Shown here piece by piece: positions 36,922 to 47,144 of a stretch of DNA of 64,000 nucleotides. Under the pieces are notes generated by a model. That model saw nothing but the letters and a program-made list of their open reading frames with translations. It was not told the DNA's origin and made no database searches. Position 1 is the first letter of the stretch, and every line of letters begins with the position of its first letter. The stretch is from Ectopseudomonas chengduensis (GTDB taxonomy: Bacteria; Pseudomonadota; Gammaproteobacteria; Pseudomonadales; Pseudomonadaceae), in assembly GCF_015712065.1 (NCBI RefSeq), contig NZ_JACFYZ010000018.1:1-64000 (forward strand), written 5' to 3'. A program made the translations under genes and the position numbers.

Positions 36922-38819
36922 CAGGCCAGTACCTCGGCCAGGTTGCCCTTGGTTTCCAGCCAGCTCTTGCGATCACCGGCGCGTTTTTTCGCCAGCAGCA
37001 TGTCCATCACTTCGCGGGTGCCTTCGAAATCATCCAGGGTCAGTTGCACCAGACGTCGGGTGTTGGGGTCCATGGTGGTTTCGCGCAGCTGCGGCGGATT
37101 CATCTCGCCGAGGCCCTTGAAGCGGGTGACCTGTGGCTTGCCGCGACGTTTCTCGGCCACCAGGCGGTCGAGGATGCCGTCGCGCTCGGCGTCGTCGAGG
37201 GCGTAGAAGATCTCCTTGCCCAGGTCGATGCGATACAGCGGCGGCATGGCCACGTAGACGTGACCGGCATCCACCAGCGGGCGGAAGTGACGCACGAACA
37301 GGGCGCAGAGCAGGGTGGCGATGTGCAGGCCGTCGGAGTCGGCATCGGCAAGGATGCAGATCTTGCCGTAGCGCAGCCCGGAGAGGTCGCTGGAGCCGGG
37401 ATCGATACCGACGGCCACGGCGATATCGTGTACTTCCTGTGAGGCCAGGACTTCGCTGCCGTCCACTTCCCAGGTGTTCAGGATCTTGCCGCGCAGCGGC
37501 ATGATGGCCTGGAACTCCTTGTCGCGTGCCTGCTTGGCGCTGCCGCCGGCGGAGTCGCCCTCGACCAGGAACAGCTCGCAGCGCAGCGGATTCTGCCCCG
37601 CGCAATCGGCCAGCTTGCCGGGCAGCGCCGGGCCTTGAGTGATCTTCTTGCGCTCGACCTTCTTGCCGGCCTTGAGGCGGCGGCCGGCGTTGCTGATGGC
37701 CAGTTCGGCCAGCGCCAGGCCGGTTTCCGGATGGGCATTGAGCCACAGGCTGAAGGCATCCTTGACCACACCGGAGACGAAGGCGGCGGCTTCGCGCGAG
37801 GACAGGCGCTCCTTGGTCTGGCCGGAGAATTGCGCGTCCTGCATCTTCATCGAGAGAACGAAGGCAATGCGTTCCCAGACGTCTTCCGGGGCGAGTTTCA
37901 CGCCGCGCGGCAGCAGGTTGCGGAACTCACAGAACTCGCGCATGGCATCGAGCAGACCCTGGCGTAGGCCGTTGACGTGGGTGCCGCCCTGCGCGGTGGG
38001 GATCAGGTTGACATAGCTTTCCTGCACCGCGTCGCCGCCTTCAGGCAGCCACAGCAGGGCCCAGTCCACGGCTTCCTTGTTGCCAGCCAGACTGCCGACG
38101 AAGGGCTCGGCCGGCAGACGCTCGAACTCGCTGACGGCATCGACCAGATAGGAGCGCAGGCCGTCCTCGTAATGCCACTCGACCTTCTCGCCCGAGGCCT
38201 TGTCTTCGAAGCTGACGTTCAGGCCCGGGCAGAGCACGGCCTTGGCCTTGAGCACATGTTTGAGGCGGCTGATGGAGAACTTGAAGGAGTCGAAGTACTT
38301 CGCGTCCGGCCAGAAATGCACGCTGGTGCCGGTGTTGCGCTTGCCGACGTTGCCGATGACTTCCAGCTCGCTGGCCTTGAAACCGTCGGCGAAGCTCATC
38401 TGGTATTCGTTGCCGTCACGCTTGACGGTGACCACCACGCGGGTCGACAGGGCATTGACGACGCTGATGCCGACGCCATGCAGACCACCGGAGAACTGGT
38501 AGTTCTTGTTGCTGAACTTGCCGCCGGCATGCAGCTTGGTAAGGATCAGCTCGATGCCCGGCACGCCTTCTTCCGGGTGGATATCCACCGGCATGCCACG
38601 GCCATCGTCGAGCACTTCCAGCGAATTATCCTCGTGGAGGATCACCTGGATCGACTTGGCGTGCCCGGCCAGGGCTTCGTCGACGCTGTTGTCGATGACT
38701 TCCTGGGCCAGGTGGTTGGGGCGTGTGGTGTCGGTGTACATGCCCGGGCGCTTGCGCACCGGGTCGAGGCCGGAAAGGACTTCGATGGCGTCTGCGTTAT
38801 AGGCGTTCTGCTGGGCCAT
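36921..38819 (-). CDS. parE: DNA topoisomerase IV subunit B
   Basis: 632 residues, ATPase subunit of topoisomerase IV. GHKL motifs EVIDNSVDEALAG (Asn about 44), DDGRGMPVD and GLHGVGISVVNALS are present, and the TOPRIM part has EGDSAGGSAKQARD and LADADSDGLHI. ATG at 38819. Its stop overlaps the next gene by one base. In many bacteria parE is followed closely by parC; here two envelope genes intervene, as in PAO1. Confidence 0.97.
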   Translation of the reverse strand: MAQQNAYNADAIEVLSGLDPVRKRPGMYTDTTRPNHLAQEVIDNSVDEALAGHAKSIQVILHEDNSLEVLDDGRGMPVDIHPEEGVPGIELILTKLHAGGKFSNKNYQFSGGLHGVGISVVNALSTRVVVTVKRDGNEYQMSFADGFKASELEVIGNVGKRNTGTSVHFWPDAKYFDSFKFSISRLKHVLKAKAVLCPGLNVSFEDKASGEKVEWHYEDGLRSYLVDAVSEFERLPAEPFVGSLAGNKEAVDWALLWLPEGGDAVQESYVNLIPTAQGGTHVNGLRQGLLDAMREFCEFRNLLPRGVKLAPEDVWERIAFVLSMKMQDAQFSGQTKERLSSREAAAFVSGVVKDAFSLWLNAHPETGLALAELAISNAGRRLKAGKKVERKKITQGPALPGKLADCAGQNPLRCELFLVEGDSAGGSAKQARDKEFQAIMPLRGKILNTWEVDGSEVLASQEVHDIAVAVGIDPGSSDLSGLRYGKICILADADSDGLHIATLLCALFVRHFRPLVDAGHVYVAMPPLYRIDLGKEIFYALDDAERDGILDRLVAEKRRGKPQVTRFKGLGEMNPPQLRETTMDPNTRRLVQLTLDDFEGTREVMDMLLAKKRAGDRKSWLETKGNLAEVLA

Positions 38820-38834
38820 AGGGTCTCTTGGTCG

Positions 38835-39446
38835 TCAATTGAATGCGGAAAAGTCGGTATCGCGCCAAAGTGTGGCGTTAATGCCGGCAAAAGCGAAGAG
38901 TGTCGGCAGGCGTTCGGCGAAGCCCTGGAAGCCGTGGTCGCCCCCGGCCTGGATGCGCAGGGCGCAGGCGCGGTAGTAACGCTCGGCGTCACGGTAGTCG
39001 AGTGTTTCGTCGCCGGTTTGCAGCCAGATCTGGTAACGCGTCGGGTCGCTCGGCGGCGCAACGTCGAGTTCGGCCAGGGCGTGGACGTGATCCTCGGTGA
39101 GGTCCCAGGTCTCGTCGCTGTAGTAATTCTTCTGTGGGCCCAGGTAGCCGTCGAAACGCAGGTGCGGCTGCACGGCCGGGTTGATCAGCAGCGCCTTGAG
39201 TCCATGCTGTTCGGCCAGGTAAGTGGCGTAGTAGCCACCCAGGGAGCTGCCCACCAGCACCGGCGCCCCGAGTTCGCTGATCAGCGCCTGCAACTGGGCG
39301 ATGGCCTGGCGCGGATGATGATGCAGGGCAGGTACGCGCAACTGGTTTTCCAGGCCCAGGTGGGCCATGGCGCGGCTCAACTGGCTGGCCTTGTGCGAGG
39401 CTGGCGAGCTGTTCAGGCCGTGTATATAGAGGATGGATGCGGTCAT
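38835..39446 (-). CDS. yqiA: YqiA-family alpha/beta hydrolase
   Basis: 203 residues. Alpha/beta hydrolase fold with the oxyanion stretch YIHGLNSSP, nucleophile elbow VGSSLGGYYA (Ser about 68), acid in QTGDETLDYR and His in GGDHGF, so the full triad is visible. YqiA is an esterase with a preference for short acyl and palmitoyl-CoA in E. coli, as I recall. ATG at 39446. It lies between cpdA and parE, with 15 bases to parE. Confidence 0.85.
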   Translation of the reverse strand: MTASILYIHGLNSSPASHKASQLSRAMAHLGLENQLRVPALHHHPRQAIAQLQALISELGAPVLVGSSLGGYYATYLAEQHGLKALLINPAVQPHLRFDGYLGPQKNYYSDETWDLTEDHVHALAELDVAPPSDPTRYQIWLQTGDETLDYRDAERYYRACALRIQAGGDHGFQGFAERLPTLFAFAGINATLWRDTDFSAFN

Positions 39447-39470
39447 GGAGCGGGAGGCTACTCGTCCGGG

Positions 39471-39497
39471 GCCTCAAGCTGCAAGCTTCAAGCTGAT
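39471..39497. repeat. Short CAAGCT repeat tract
   Basis: Three AAGCT units occur in about 25 bases between the yqiA start and the cpdA stop (CAAGCTGCAAGCTTCAAGC). Such AAGCTT tracts are common between Pseudomonas genes. No function is evident. Confidence 0.4.
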
Positions 39498-39507
39498 TGG
39501 GGGTATG

Positions 39508-40329
39508 TCAGTAACCCTTGACGCTGTAGTCCACTTCGAAGTGGATGCCGGTGACGCGCGATACACCGGTGTCCAGCCTGCCGTCGGCATGCAGGCGCAG
39601 CCAGCGATAGCCGGGGGCTTCGCTGTCCACCTGAAACTCCTCGCTGCCCGGCGCGAACTGCACGCAGGTCGAAGGCGAGGCGAGCAGGCGCAGATTACCG
39701 CGCTGCTGGTCGAACTCCTGATGGATATGCCCCCAGAGCACGGTGCGTGCCTGCGGGTAGCGGTCGAGCACGGCGAACAGGGCGTCGGGGTTGCGCAGGC
39801 CGATGGGTTCCATCCACTTGCAGCCGATGGAGACCGGATGGTGGTGCAGGCAGATCAGGTGATGGCGCTGCGGCGCTTCGCTGAGGGCGCGTTCGAGCAG
39901 TTCGAGTTGACTGTCGGCAAGAAAACCGGGAACAGCGCCGGGGATCGATGAATCGAGCATGACGATGCGCCAGGCACCAAGGTCGATTACCGGTTCCAGC
40001 AGCTCGCTGCCCTGGCAGGCGGCCTGCATGGGAGGAATTTCGTCATGGTTGCCGGCCAGCCAGCGGGTTGGTGCGTCGATGGCTGAGGTGAGTTGGCGAA
40101 AGCGCTGATACGACGCTTCGCTGCCGTCCTGCGAAAGATCACCTGTAGCCAGAATCAGGTCGATCTGCGGCTGTTCCTGCAGGACCCGTTCGATCACCCG
40201 CTGCAGGCTGTCGCACGTATCCATGCCCAGCAGCTTGCCGTCCGCTTCGGCGAACAGGTGACTGTCGGACAACTGCACCAGCAGTACCGAGGAATCAGTG
40301 GATTGGGTGGGCAGGCTCGGCAAGACCAT
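39508..40329 (-). CDS. cpdA: 3',5'-cyclic AMP phosphodiesterase
   Basis: 273 residues. Class III cyclic-nucleotide phosphodiesterase with the binuclear metal motifs LSDSHLF, ATGDLSQDG, LAGNHDE, LHHHPV and WGHIHQEF in order. In P. aeruginosa CpdA lowers cAMP and so turns down Vfr-controlled virulence genes. The ATG at 40329 sits directly against AGGAG, which is too close; a TTG at 40323 has six bases after AGGAG and may be the true start (two fewer residues). Position in the nudF-parC unit agrees with PAO1. Confidence 0.93.
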   Translation of the reverse strand: MVLPSLPTQSTDSSVLLVQLSDSHLFAEADGKLLGMDTCDSLQRVIERVLQEQPQIDLILATGDLSQDGSEASYQRFRQLTSAIDAPTRWLAGNHDEIPPMQAACQGSELLEPVIDLGAWRIVMLDSSIPGAVPGFLADSQLELLERALSEAPQRHHLICLHHHPVSIGCKWMEPIGLRNPDALFAVLDRYPQARTVLWGHIHQEFDQQRGNLRLLASPSTCVQFAPGSEEFQVDSEAPGYRWLRLHADGRLDTGVSRVTGIHFEVDYSVKGY

Positions 40330-40406
40330 CTCCTAGGGCGCAATCGGGTGAATTATGGTGGTTGCCGCAGCAAAGGGAAAACCCGGGAAGCGGACGCAGG
40401 TCACAG

Positions 40407-40429
40407 AAAAAACGCCAGAAGCGCTTTTT
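40407..40429 (-). terminator. Terminator after the DUF1249 gene
   Basis: On the minus strand AAAAAG-CGC then TTCTG then GCG-TTTTTT forms a stem ending in six T. It is about 94 bases downstream of the DUF1249 stop (40523), in the 193-base gap before cpdA, so nudF-DUF1249 may be separable from cpdA. Nothing else is seen in that gap. Confidence 0.6.
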
Positions 40430-40522
40430 GCCATCGTTCGCGACAGTCGTCAGGCAGGGCGGGCCGCCCAAACAATACGACGCCGCGCTATCGGCCAGGC
40501 ATCGAAAAGCTTGATCGCCGCC

Positions 40523-40969
40523 TTACATCACCGGCTGCGGTTCATGCCCGCAGGCCAGGCAATGGCTCAGCCATTCGCCGAGGAACAGGTTGAGCTGACT
40601 CTTTTCGTCCGGTTGATGCATCGCCGCGTTGGGATAGGGGTAGCGGATATGCAGGCGACGCGCGTTCTCTGCGCTGACGACCTCGGCCATGCGCGCGTCG
40701 TGATAGACCCGCACTTCCAGCTGCGGCACCGGTAGCCAGGGCAGGCTGTGTTCCTGGCGCACGCACAAGGTGGTGGTGTAGGGGCAACTTTCCAACACCT
40801 CCAGCGCCAGCACGCCGAGCAGATGCTCACCCTGGCTCAGCGCCACGCGGCGGCTTTCCGTGTGCTCACGCATGTTCGGTAGTAGGCGCATCAGGCGCGC
40901 GTAGTTGGCCTCGCAAGCCGCTTGCAGCTCGACCAGGTCGACCCGATAGCGCTCGCGCAGCAGATTCAC
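40523..40969 (-). CDS. DUF1249 family protein
   Basis: 148 residues from GTG 40969, which overlaps the nudF stop as GTGA and has GGGGG upstream; a GTG two codons earlier (40975) is also possible. The core NYARLMRLLPNM, LEVLESCPYTTTLCVRQE and LPWLPVPQLEVRVYHDARMA is typical of the uncharacterised DUF1249/YqiB family. In gammaproteobacteria the order nudF-yqiB-cpdA is well conserved. The function is unknown. Confidence 0.82.
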   Translation of the reverse strand: MNLLRERYRVDLVELQAACEANYARLMRLLPNMREHTESRRVALSQGEHLLGVLALEVLESCPYTTTLCVRQEHSLPWLPVPQLEVRVYHDARMAEVVSAENARRLHIRYPYPNAAMHQPDEKSQLNLFLGEWLSHCLACGHEPQPVM

Positions 40970-41565
40970 GACCACATCCCCCGCACTTCGTCGCGGTTCA
41001 GCGCCAGCCATTGCAAGGCGATGATGCTGGCGGCGTTGTCGATACGCCCGTCGCGCACAGCGGCCAGGGCATCCTCCAGCGGCATCACCTGTACCCGGAT
41101 GTCCTCGCCTTCCTCAGGCAGGCCATGCACACCGCCGGCACCGATGCTGCTGCAGCGACCGACGAACAGATGCACGCGCTCGTCCGAGCCACCAGGCGAA
41201 GGGTAGTACTGGGTGATCGGCCACAGCGACGTCAGGGGCAGATCGGCTTCCTCGATGGCTTCGCGACGCGCGACCTCCTCGGGCTCCTCGTCCTTGTCAA
41301 TCAGGCCTGCGACCAGCTCCAGCAGCCAGGGGTTGGCGCTCTTGTCCATGGCACCGACGCGAAACTGCTCGATCAGCACCACTTCGTCGCGCTGCGGATC
41401 GTATGGCAGCACGCACACGGCGTCGTGACGCACGAACAGCTCGCGGGTCAGCTGCGGGCCCATGTTGCCGGCGAACTGGCGATGGCGCAGCTTGATCCGG
41501 TCGAGGCGGTAGAAGCCGCGAAAGCAGTTCTCGCGCTCGATGATGTCGATGTCGTCTTTGCCCAT
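40966..41565 (-). CDS. nudF: ADP-ribose pyrophosphatase (Nudix)
   Basis: 199 residues. The Nudix box reads GLIDKDEEPEEVARREAIEEADL (22 residues, catalytic REAIEE kept); the consensus G after EE-x is Asp here. Hydrolyses ADP-ribose to AMP and ribose 5-phosphate. ATG at 41565. First gene of the minus-strand unit towards cpdA and parE. Upstream lies a 141-base inverted-repeat element (41599-41739), so the promoter must be in or beyond it. Confidence 0.92.
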   Translation of the reverse strand: MGKDDIDIIERENCFRGFYRLDRIKLRHRQFAGNMGPQLTRELFVRHDAVCVLPYDPQRDEVVLIEQFRVGAMDKSANPWLLELVAGLIDKDEEPEEVARREAIEEADLPLTSLWPITQYYPSPGGSDERVHLFVGRCSSIGAGGVHGLPEEGEDIRVQVMPLEDALAAVRDGRIDNAASIIALQWLALNRDEVRGMWS

Positions 41566-41598
41566 GGCAACTCCCCAGATAGTCGTAACGGGCCAAGC

Positions 41599-41739
41599 TC
41601 AGACTGTGTGAAAACTACTGCGCTCGCTCATGCTGCGTTAAAAAACGGCTCAAAATGCTCATTTACAACTCGTAAACTGCGCTTTTCGCCGTTCTATGCC
41701 TTGCCTGAGCTTCGCACGCTACGTTTTCACACGGTCTGA
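41599..41739. repeat. Inverted-repeat element, copy 1 (MITE-like)
   Basis: The ends TCAGACTGTGTGAAAAC (41599-41615) and GTTTTCACACGGTCTGA (41723-41739) are inverted copies with one mismatch. The middle (CAAAATGCTCATTTAC, about 41651-41666, and CTCGTAAACTGCGCTTTT just after) matches a second copy at 46970-47115. An inner AACGGC/GCCGTT pair also exists. There is no ORF inside. It lies between the 3' end of thiC and the start of nudF. Either a small non-autonomous mobile element or a REP-type structured element. Confidence 0.85.
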
Positions 41740-41804
41740 TGCGGCCCGTTACCTGTCACACTAGCGAGCATAGCGCTGCCAGATCAAGCTTCCATGACTG
41801 CCTG

Positions 41805-43691
<1,887 letters not shown>

Positions 43692-43803
43692 GGCTCTCTC
43701 CGGGATAGATGTCGGAGGTTGGAACCTGAGCGGACGAAGGGCGCGAGATACACCGTGGGCGGTGTCGAGAGGACTCGCCGGTACGCTGGCGAGGACATCT
43801 TGT

Positions 43804-43885
43804 TCCCTACGCAGGCCTTAACCTGATCAGGTTCAACGGGATCCGGCAGCTGCCAATCTCAGCCCCGCATTTGGGGCACCCCGAC
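43804..43885 (-). ncRNA. TPP riboswitch (THI box) of thiC
   Basis: On the minus strand the leader carries GGGGTGCCCC, GGCTGAGA, CCGTTGAACCTGATCAGG and GCGTAGGGAACAA in the right order for the thi-box aptamer. It ends about 112 bases before the thiC ATG, leaving room for an expression platform. Binding of thiamine pyrophosphate should turn thiC off. Confidence 0.95.
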
Positions 43886-44116
43886 AAGAACTTGGGCAGT
43901 CTAAACAAGCTGGTGGGAGAAAACCAACTCGGTGGTCAATAAATATCGACCCGTGCGTCGGAAAGCGACTGCTCGCGCTGCTGGTGGCGGATTGTTCCCG
44001 ACGAGCAACATAGCTTGCCGCCAGCTAGACTGATGCCGTCCATGGCGCGCTTGACCCCCGACTGTGGCGACCCGTAGCCTTGCCGATTACCGCCTATTCA
44101 AGGATCGACATCCATC
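43886..44116. other. Intergenic gap between the thiC leader and tolC
   Basis: The full 43692-44116 gap is 425 bases. Apart from the riboswitch and leader I see no gene or strong hairpin in 43886-44116. It must hold the thiC promoter (minus) and the tolC promoter (plus), but I can assign neither with confidence. Confidence 0.5.
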
Positions 44117-45559
44117 ATGTTGCGCAGACTATCCCTGGCAATCGCCGTGGCCGCCGCTTCGGTGGGCCTGGTTCAGGCCGAAGAGGCCCCTCTGTCGAGC
44201 AAGACCGACCTGGTCACCGTGTATCAGGAAGCGGCGAAGAACAATGCCGATATCGCCGCCGCGCGCGCCGATTATCAGGCGCGCCGCGAAGTCGTACCGC
44301 AGGCGCGTGCCGGCTTGCTGCCCAACCTGTCCGCCGGTGCCAATTACGGCGACACGCGCACCGAGGTTGATTCGCCCAGCGTGACGCTCTCGCGCAGTGG
44401 CCTGGTCTATCAGGCCAACCTCAGTCAGCCGCTGTTCCGTGCCGACCGCTGGTTCCAGTTGCAGGCTGCCGAGGCCACCAGCGAGCAGGCTTCGCTGGAG
44501 TTGTCTGCCACTGAACAGAATTTGATTCTGCAGAGCGCCGAAACCTATTTCGCCGTGTTGCGTGCGCAGGACACCCTGGCCTCGACCAAGGCCGAGGAAG
44601 CGGCATTCAAGCGTCAGCTGGACCAGGCCAATGAACGTTTCGATGTCGGTCTGTCCGACAAGACCGATGTGCTCGAAGCGCAGGCCGGTTTCGATACGGC
44701 CCGTGCCAACCGCCTGCTCGCCGAGCGTGCAGTGGATGACGCCTTCGAAGCCCTGGTGACCCTTACCAACCGCGATTATCTGGCCGTCGAGGGGATCGTC
44801 CACACCCTGCCGGTGCTGGCGCCGACGCCGAATGATGCCAAGGCCTGGGTCGACACCGCCGCGGCACAGAACCTCAACCTGCAGGCCAGCCTTTACGCTG
44901 TGACGGCTGCCGAAGAGAATCTGCGCCAGCGTAAGGCCGGTCATGCGCCGACTCTGGATGCCGTGGCCAGCTATCAGCAGGGCGATAACGACAGCCTGGG
45001 GTTCACCAATTCCGGCTCCTTTGGTGCGCCGCGTTACAGCGGCGACGTCTCGCAGCGCTCCATCGGCTTGCAGCTGAATATCCCTCTGTACAGCGGCGGT
45101 CTGACCAGCTCGCAGGTGCGCGAGGCCTACCAGCGCCTCGGCCAGACCGAGCAACTGCGCGAGAGCCTGCGTCGCCAGGTGGTGCAGAACACCCGCAACC
45201 TGTTCCGTGCGGTGAATACTGACGTGGAAACCGTGCAGGCGCGTCGCCAGTCGATCATCTCCAACCAGAGCGCGCTGGAGGCCACCGAGATCGGCTATCA
45301 GGTCGGTACCCGCAACATCGTCGACGTGCTCGACGCCCAGCGTCAGCTGTACAGCGCCGTGCGCAACTACAACGACGCGCGCTACGACTACATCCTCAAC
45401 AACCTGCGCCTGAAGCAGGCTGCCGGCACCCTCAGTCCGGCCGACCTGGAGGCGCTGGGCAGCTTCCTCAAGCCGGACTACAACCCGGACAAGGACTTCC
45501 TGCCGCCAGATCTGGCCTCTGCCGCCGAAGACCGCCTGCAGAACAATCAGGATTTCTGA
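44117..45559 (+). CDS. tolC: TolC-family outer membrane channel (OpmH-like)
   Basis: 480 residues. Signal peptide MLRRLSLAIAVAAASVGLVQA with cleavage before EEAPL. Two repeats of the OEP family follow, with QPLFRADRWFQLQAAEA and the long coiled helices (LAERAVDDAFEALVTLTNRDY), then the second half starting NIPLYSGGLTSSQVREAYQR. It forms the outer-membrane exit duct for type I secretion and efflux. PA4974 (opmH) has this position beside thiC. ATG at 44117; the ribosome site is weak (AGGAT, twelve bases). A strong terminator follows. Confidence 0.92.
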   Translation: MLRRLSLAIAVAAASVGLVQAEEAPLSSKTDLVTVYQEAAKNNADIAAARADYQARREVVPQARAGLLPNLSAGANYGDTRTEVDSPSVTLSRSGLVYQANLSQPLFRADRWFQLQAAEATSEQASLELSATEQNLILQSAETYFAVLRAQDTLASTKAEEAAFKRQLDQANERFDVGLSDKTDVLEAQAGFDTARANRLLAERAVDDAFEALVTLTNRDYLAVEGIVHTLPVLAPTPNDAKAWVDTAAAQNLNLQASLYAVTAAEENLRQRKAGHAPTLDAVASYQQGDNDSLGFTNSGSFGAPRYSGDVSQRSIGLQLNIPLYSGGLTSSQVREAYQRLGQTEQLRESLRRQVVQNTRNLFRAVNTDVETVQARRQSIISNQSALEATEIGYQVGTRNIVDVLDAQRQLYSAVRNYNDARYDYILNNLRLKQAAGTLSPADLEALGSFLKPDYNPDKDFLPPDLASAAEDRLQNNQDF

Positions 45560-45571
45560 ACCGTTCGCAGC

Positions 45572-45607
45572 AAACTAAAAGCCCGACTCGCGTCGGGCTT
45601 TTAGTTT
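45572..45607. terminator. Terminator after tolC
   Basis: AAACTAAAAGCCCGAC (45572-45587) pairs perfectly over 16 bases with GTCGGGCTTTTAGTTT (45592-45607) around a four-base loop. A-rich and T-rich sides make it work in both directions, so it could also stop waaA transcripts from the right. Confidence 0.9.
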
Positions 45608-45621
45608 CGGCGATATGGCAC

Positions 45622-45675
45622 GTAGGGTGCGCTGCGCGCACCGATCGGGTTGGCGGTGCGCACGGCGCACCCTAC
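45622..45675. repeat. REP-like inverted repeat
   Basis: GTAGGGTGCGC at 45622 and GCGCACCCTAC ending at 45675 bound a 54-base imperfect hairpin with 21-base arms. GTAGGGTGCGC is a common intergenic repeat motif in Pseudomonas. A related GGTGCACCCTAC lies at 32224-32234. Confidence 0.7.
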
Positions 45676-45691
45676 CCCTGTTTGATCCGAA

Positions 45692-46957
45692 CTAAATCAG
45701 GCGACGTAACCCACTCAGCAAGCGCTCCAGCGCGCCCTGGTTGGCCTTGAGCACGCTCAGGCCCGCCTGGCTCATGCGCTGCATCTCGCTCGGTTCGTTC
45801 AGCAGCGTCGCAACCTTGTCCGCCAACTGCACGGCGTTTTCCACTTCGTTCAGTGCGCCGGCTTCACGCAATTGCGCGGCGATTTCCAGGAAGTTGAACA
45901 GGTGCGGGCCGCTCAGTACCGGCTTGCCCAGTGCGGCTGGCTCCAGCAGGTTATGGCCGCCGTTGGCCACCAGGCTGCCGCCGACGAAGGCGATATCCGT
46001 CAGCGCATAGAGAAACAGCAACTCGCCCATGGTGTCGCCGAGCAGCACCTGGTCGCCGGCTTGCACGGTTTCACCCGCTGAGCGTCGGCGCGTCGTCAGT
46101 CCCTGGCTCAGGCAGAGTTCATTGACCGAGTTGAACCGCTCTGGATGGCGCGGCACCAGGATCAGTAGCGCATCGGGGTGATTGCTGAGCAGTTGGCGAT
46201 GGGCGGCGAGGATGATCTCGTCCTCACCGGCATGGGTGCTGGCGGCAATCCACACCGGTCGCTGCTCTGCTTGCCACTGACGGCGTAACTCGACCGCGTG
46301 CTGCAGCAGCTCGGCATCGATCTTCAGGTCGAACTTGATCGAACCGGTGACCTCCACACAGCCAGGGCGAGCGCCCAGGTCGAGAAAACGCTGCGCCTCG
46401 GTCTGGGTCTGCACGGCGATCAGCGACAGTTCGGCAAGCATCGGTGCGGTGAGTTTGCCAAAGCGCGCATAGCCGCGTGCCGAACGCTCGGAAAGGCGCG
46501 CATTGGCCAGGGCCACCGGGATACCGCGCTTGGCGCACTGATGGATGTGGTTCGGCCACAGCTCGGTTTCCATCACCACGGCTAGGCGCGGTTGTACACG
46601 GTTGAGAAAACGCGCGGCAGCCCAGGGCAGATCGTAGGGCAGGTAGCAGTGCTGCACGCTTTCACCGAACAGTGCCTGGATGCGCTCAGAGCCGGTCGGC
46701 GTCATGCAGGTCACGGTGATCGGCAACTCGGGATAGTTCGCCTGCAGCGCACGAATCATCGGTGCGGCGGCAATGCTTTCACCGACCGATACCGCATGTA
46801 CCCAGATGCCGCCTGGTTTCATTGCCGGCAGGCCGAGGGAGAAGCGTTCATTGATACGCCGCGCATAAGCCGGTGCCTTGCGTGCGCGCAGGGCTAGACG
46901 CAGGGCAATCAGTGGCAGGGCCAGGTGCAGCAGCAGGGTGTAGAGGTGTCTGTTCAT
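45692..46957 (-). CDS. waaA: 3-deoxy-D-manno-octulosonic acid transferase
   Basis: Adds Kdo to lipid A precursor at the inner membrane, before waaC acts. 421 residues. N-terminal membrane anchor (LYTLLLHLALPLIALRLALR), then WVHAVSVGESIAAAPMIRAL, METELWPNHI and SERSARGYARF, all typical of KdtA; the C-terminal half has VGGSLVANGGHNLLEPAALG. ATG at 46957. It lies far from the main LPS cluster in this window, in agreement with PAO1. The second copy of the inverted-repeat element sits 12 bases upstream of its start. Confidence 0.95.
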   Translation of the reverse strand: MNRHLYTLLLHLALPLIALRLALRARKAPAYARRINERFSLGLPAMKPGGIWVHAVSVGESIAAAPMIRALQANYPELPITVTCMTPTGSERIQALFGESVQHCYLPYDLPWAAARFLNRVQPRLAVVMETELWPNHIHQCAKRGIPVALANARLSERSARGYARFGKLTAPMLAELSLIAVQTQTEAQRFLDLGARPGCVEVTGSIKFDLKIDAELLQHAVELRRQWQAEQRPVWIAASTHAGEDEIILAAHRQLLSNHPDALLILVPRHPERFNSVNELCLSQGLTTRRRSAGETVQAGDQVLLGDTMGELLFLYALTDIAFVGGSLVANGGHNLLEPAALGKPVLSGPHLFNFLEIAAQLREAGALNEVENAVQLADKVATLLNEPSEMQRMSQAGLSVLKANQGALERLLSGLRRLI

Positions 46958-46969
46958 GGGGGCGCAGCT

Positions 46970-47115
46970 TAGCAGGCTGTTGAAAAACTATCTGCGTTGC
47001 CACTGCTGCGTTAAAAACAGGCTCAAAATGCTCATTTACAGCTCGTAAACTCCGCTTTTTCGCCTGTTTTTGCCTTGCATTGGCTGCCTCGCCTACGTTT
47101 TTCAACGGCCTGCTA
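46970..47115. repeat. Inverted-repeat element, copy 2 (MITE-like)
   Basis: The ends TAGCAGGCTGTTGAAAAAC (46970-46988) and GTTTTTCAACGGCCTGCTA (47097-47115) are inverted copies with one mismatch. The inside shares TGCTGCGTTAAAAA, CTCAAAATGCTCATTTACA and CTCGTAAACT with copy 1 (41599-41739) and has an inner AACAGGC/GCCTGTT pair. No ORF. It lies between the LysR gene 3' end and the waaA start. Confidence 0.85.
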
Positions 47116-47144
47116 GCGCCGCCGGTCATCCTCTGGAAGCGCGA

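Noticed and set aside
37977..39521. 514-codon plus-strand frame opposite parE and yqiA.
   Set aside because: Low-complexity shadow across two well-supported minus-strand genes.
41599..41739. A transposase or small gene inside the inverted-repeat elements.
   Set aside because: Both copies are under 150 bases with no conserved reading frame; they can only be non-autonomous.
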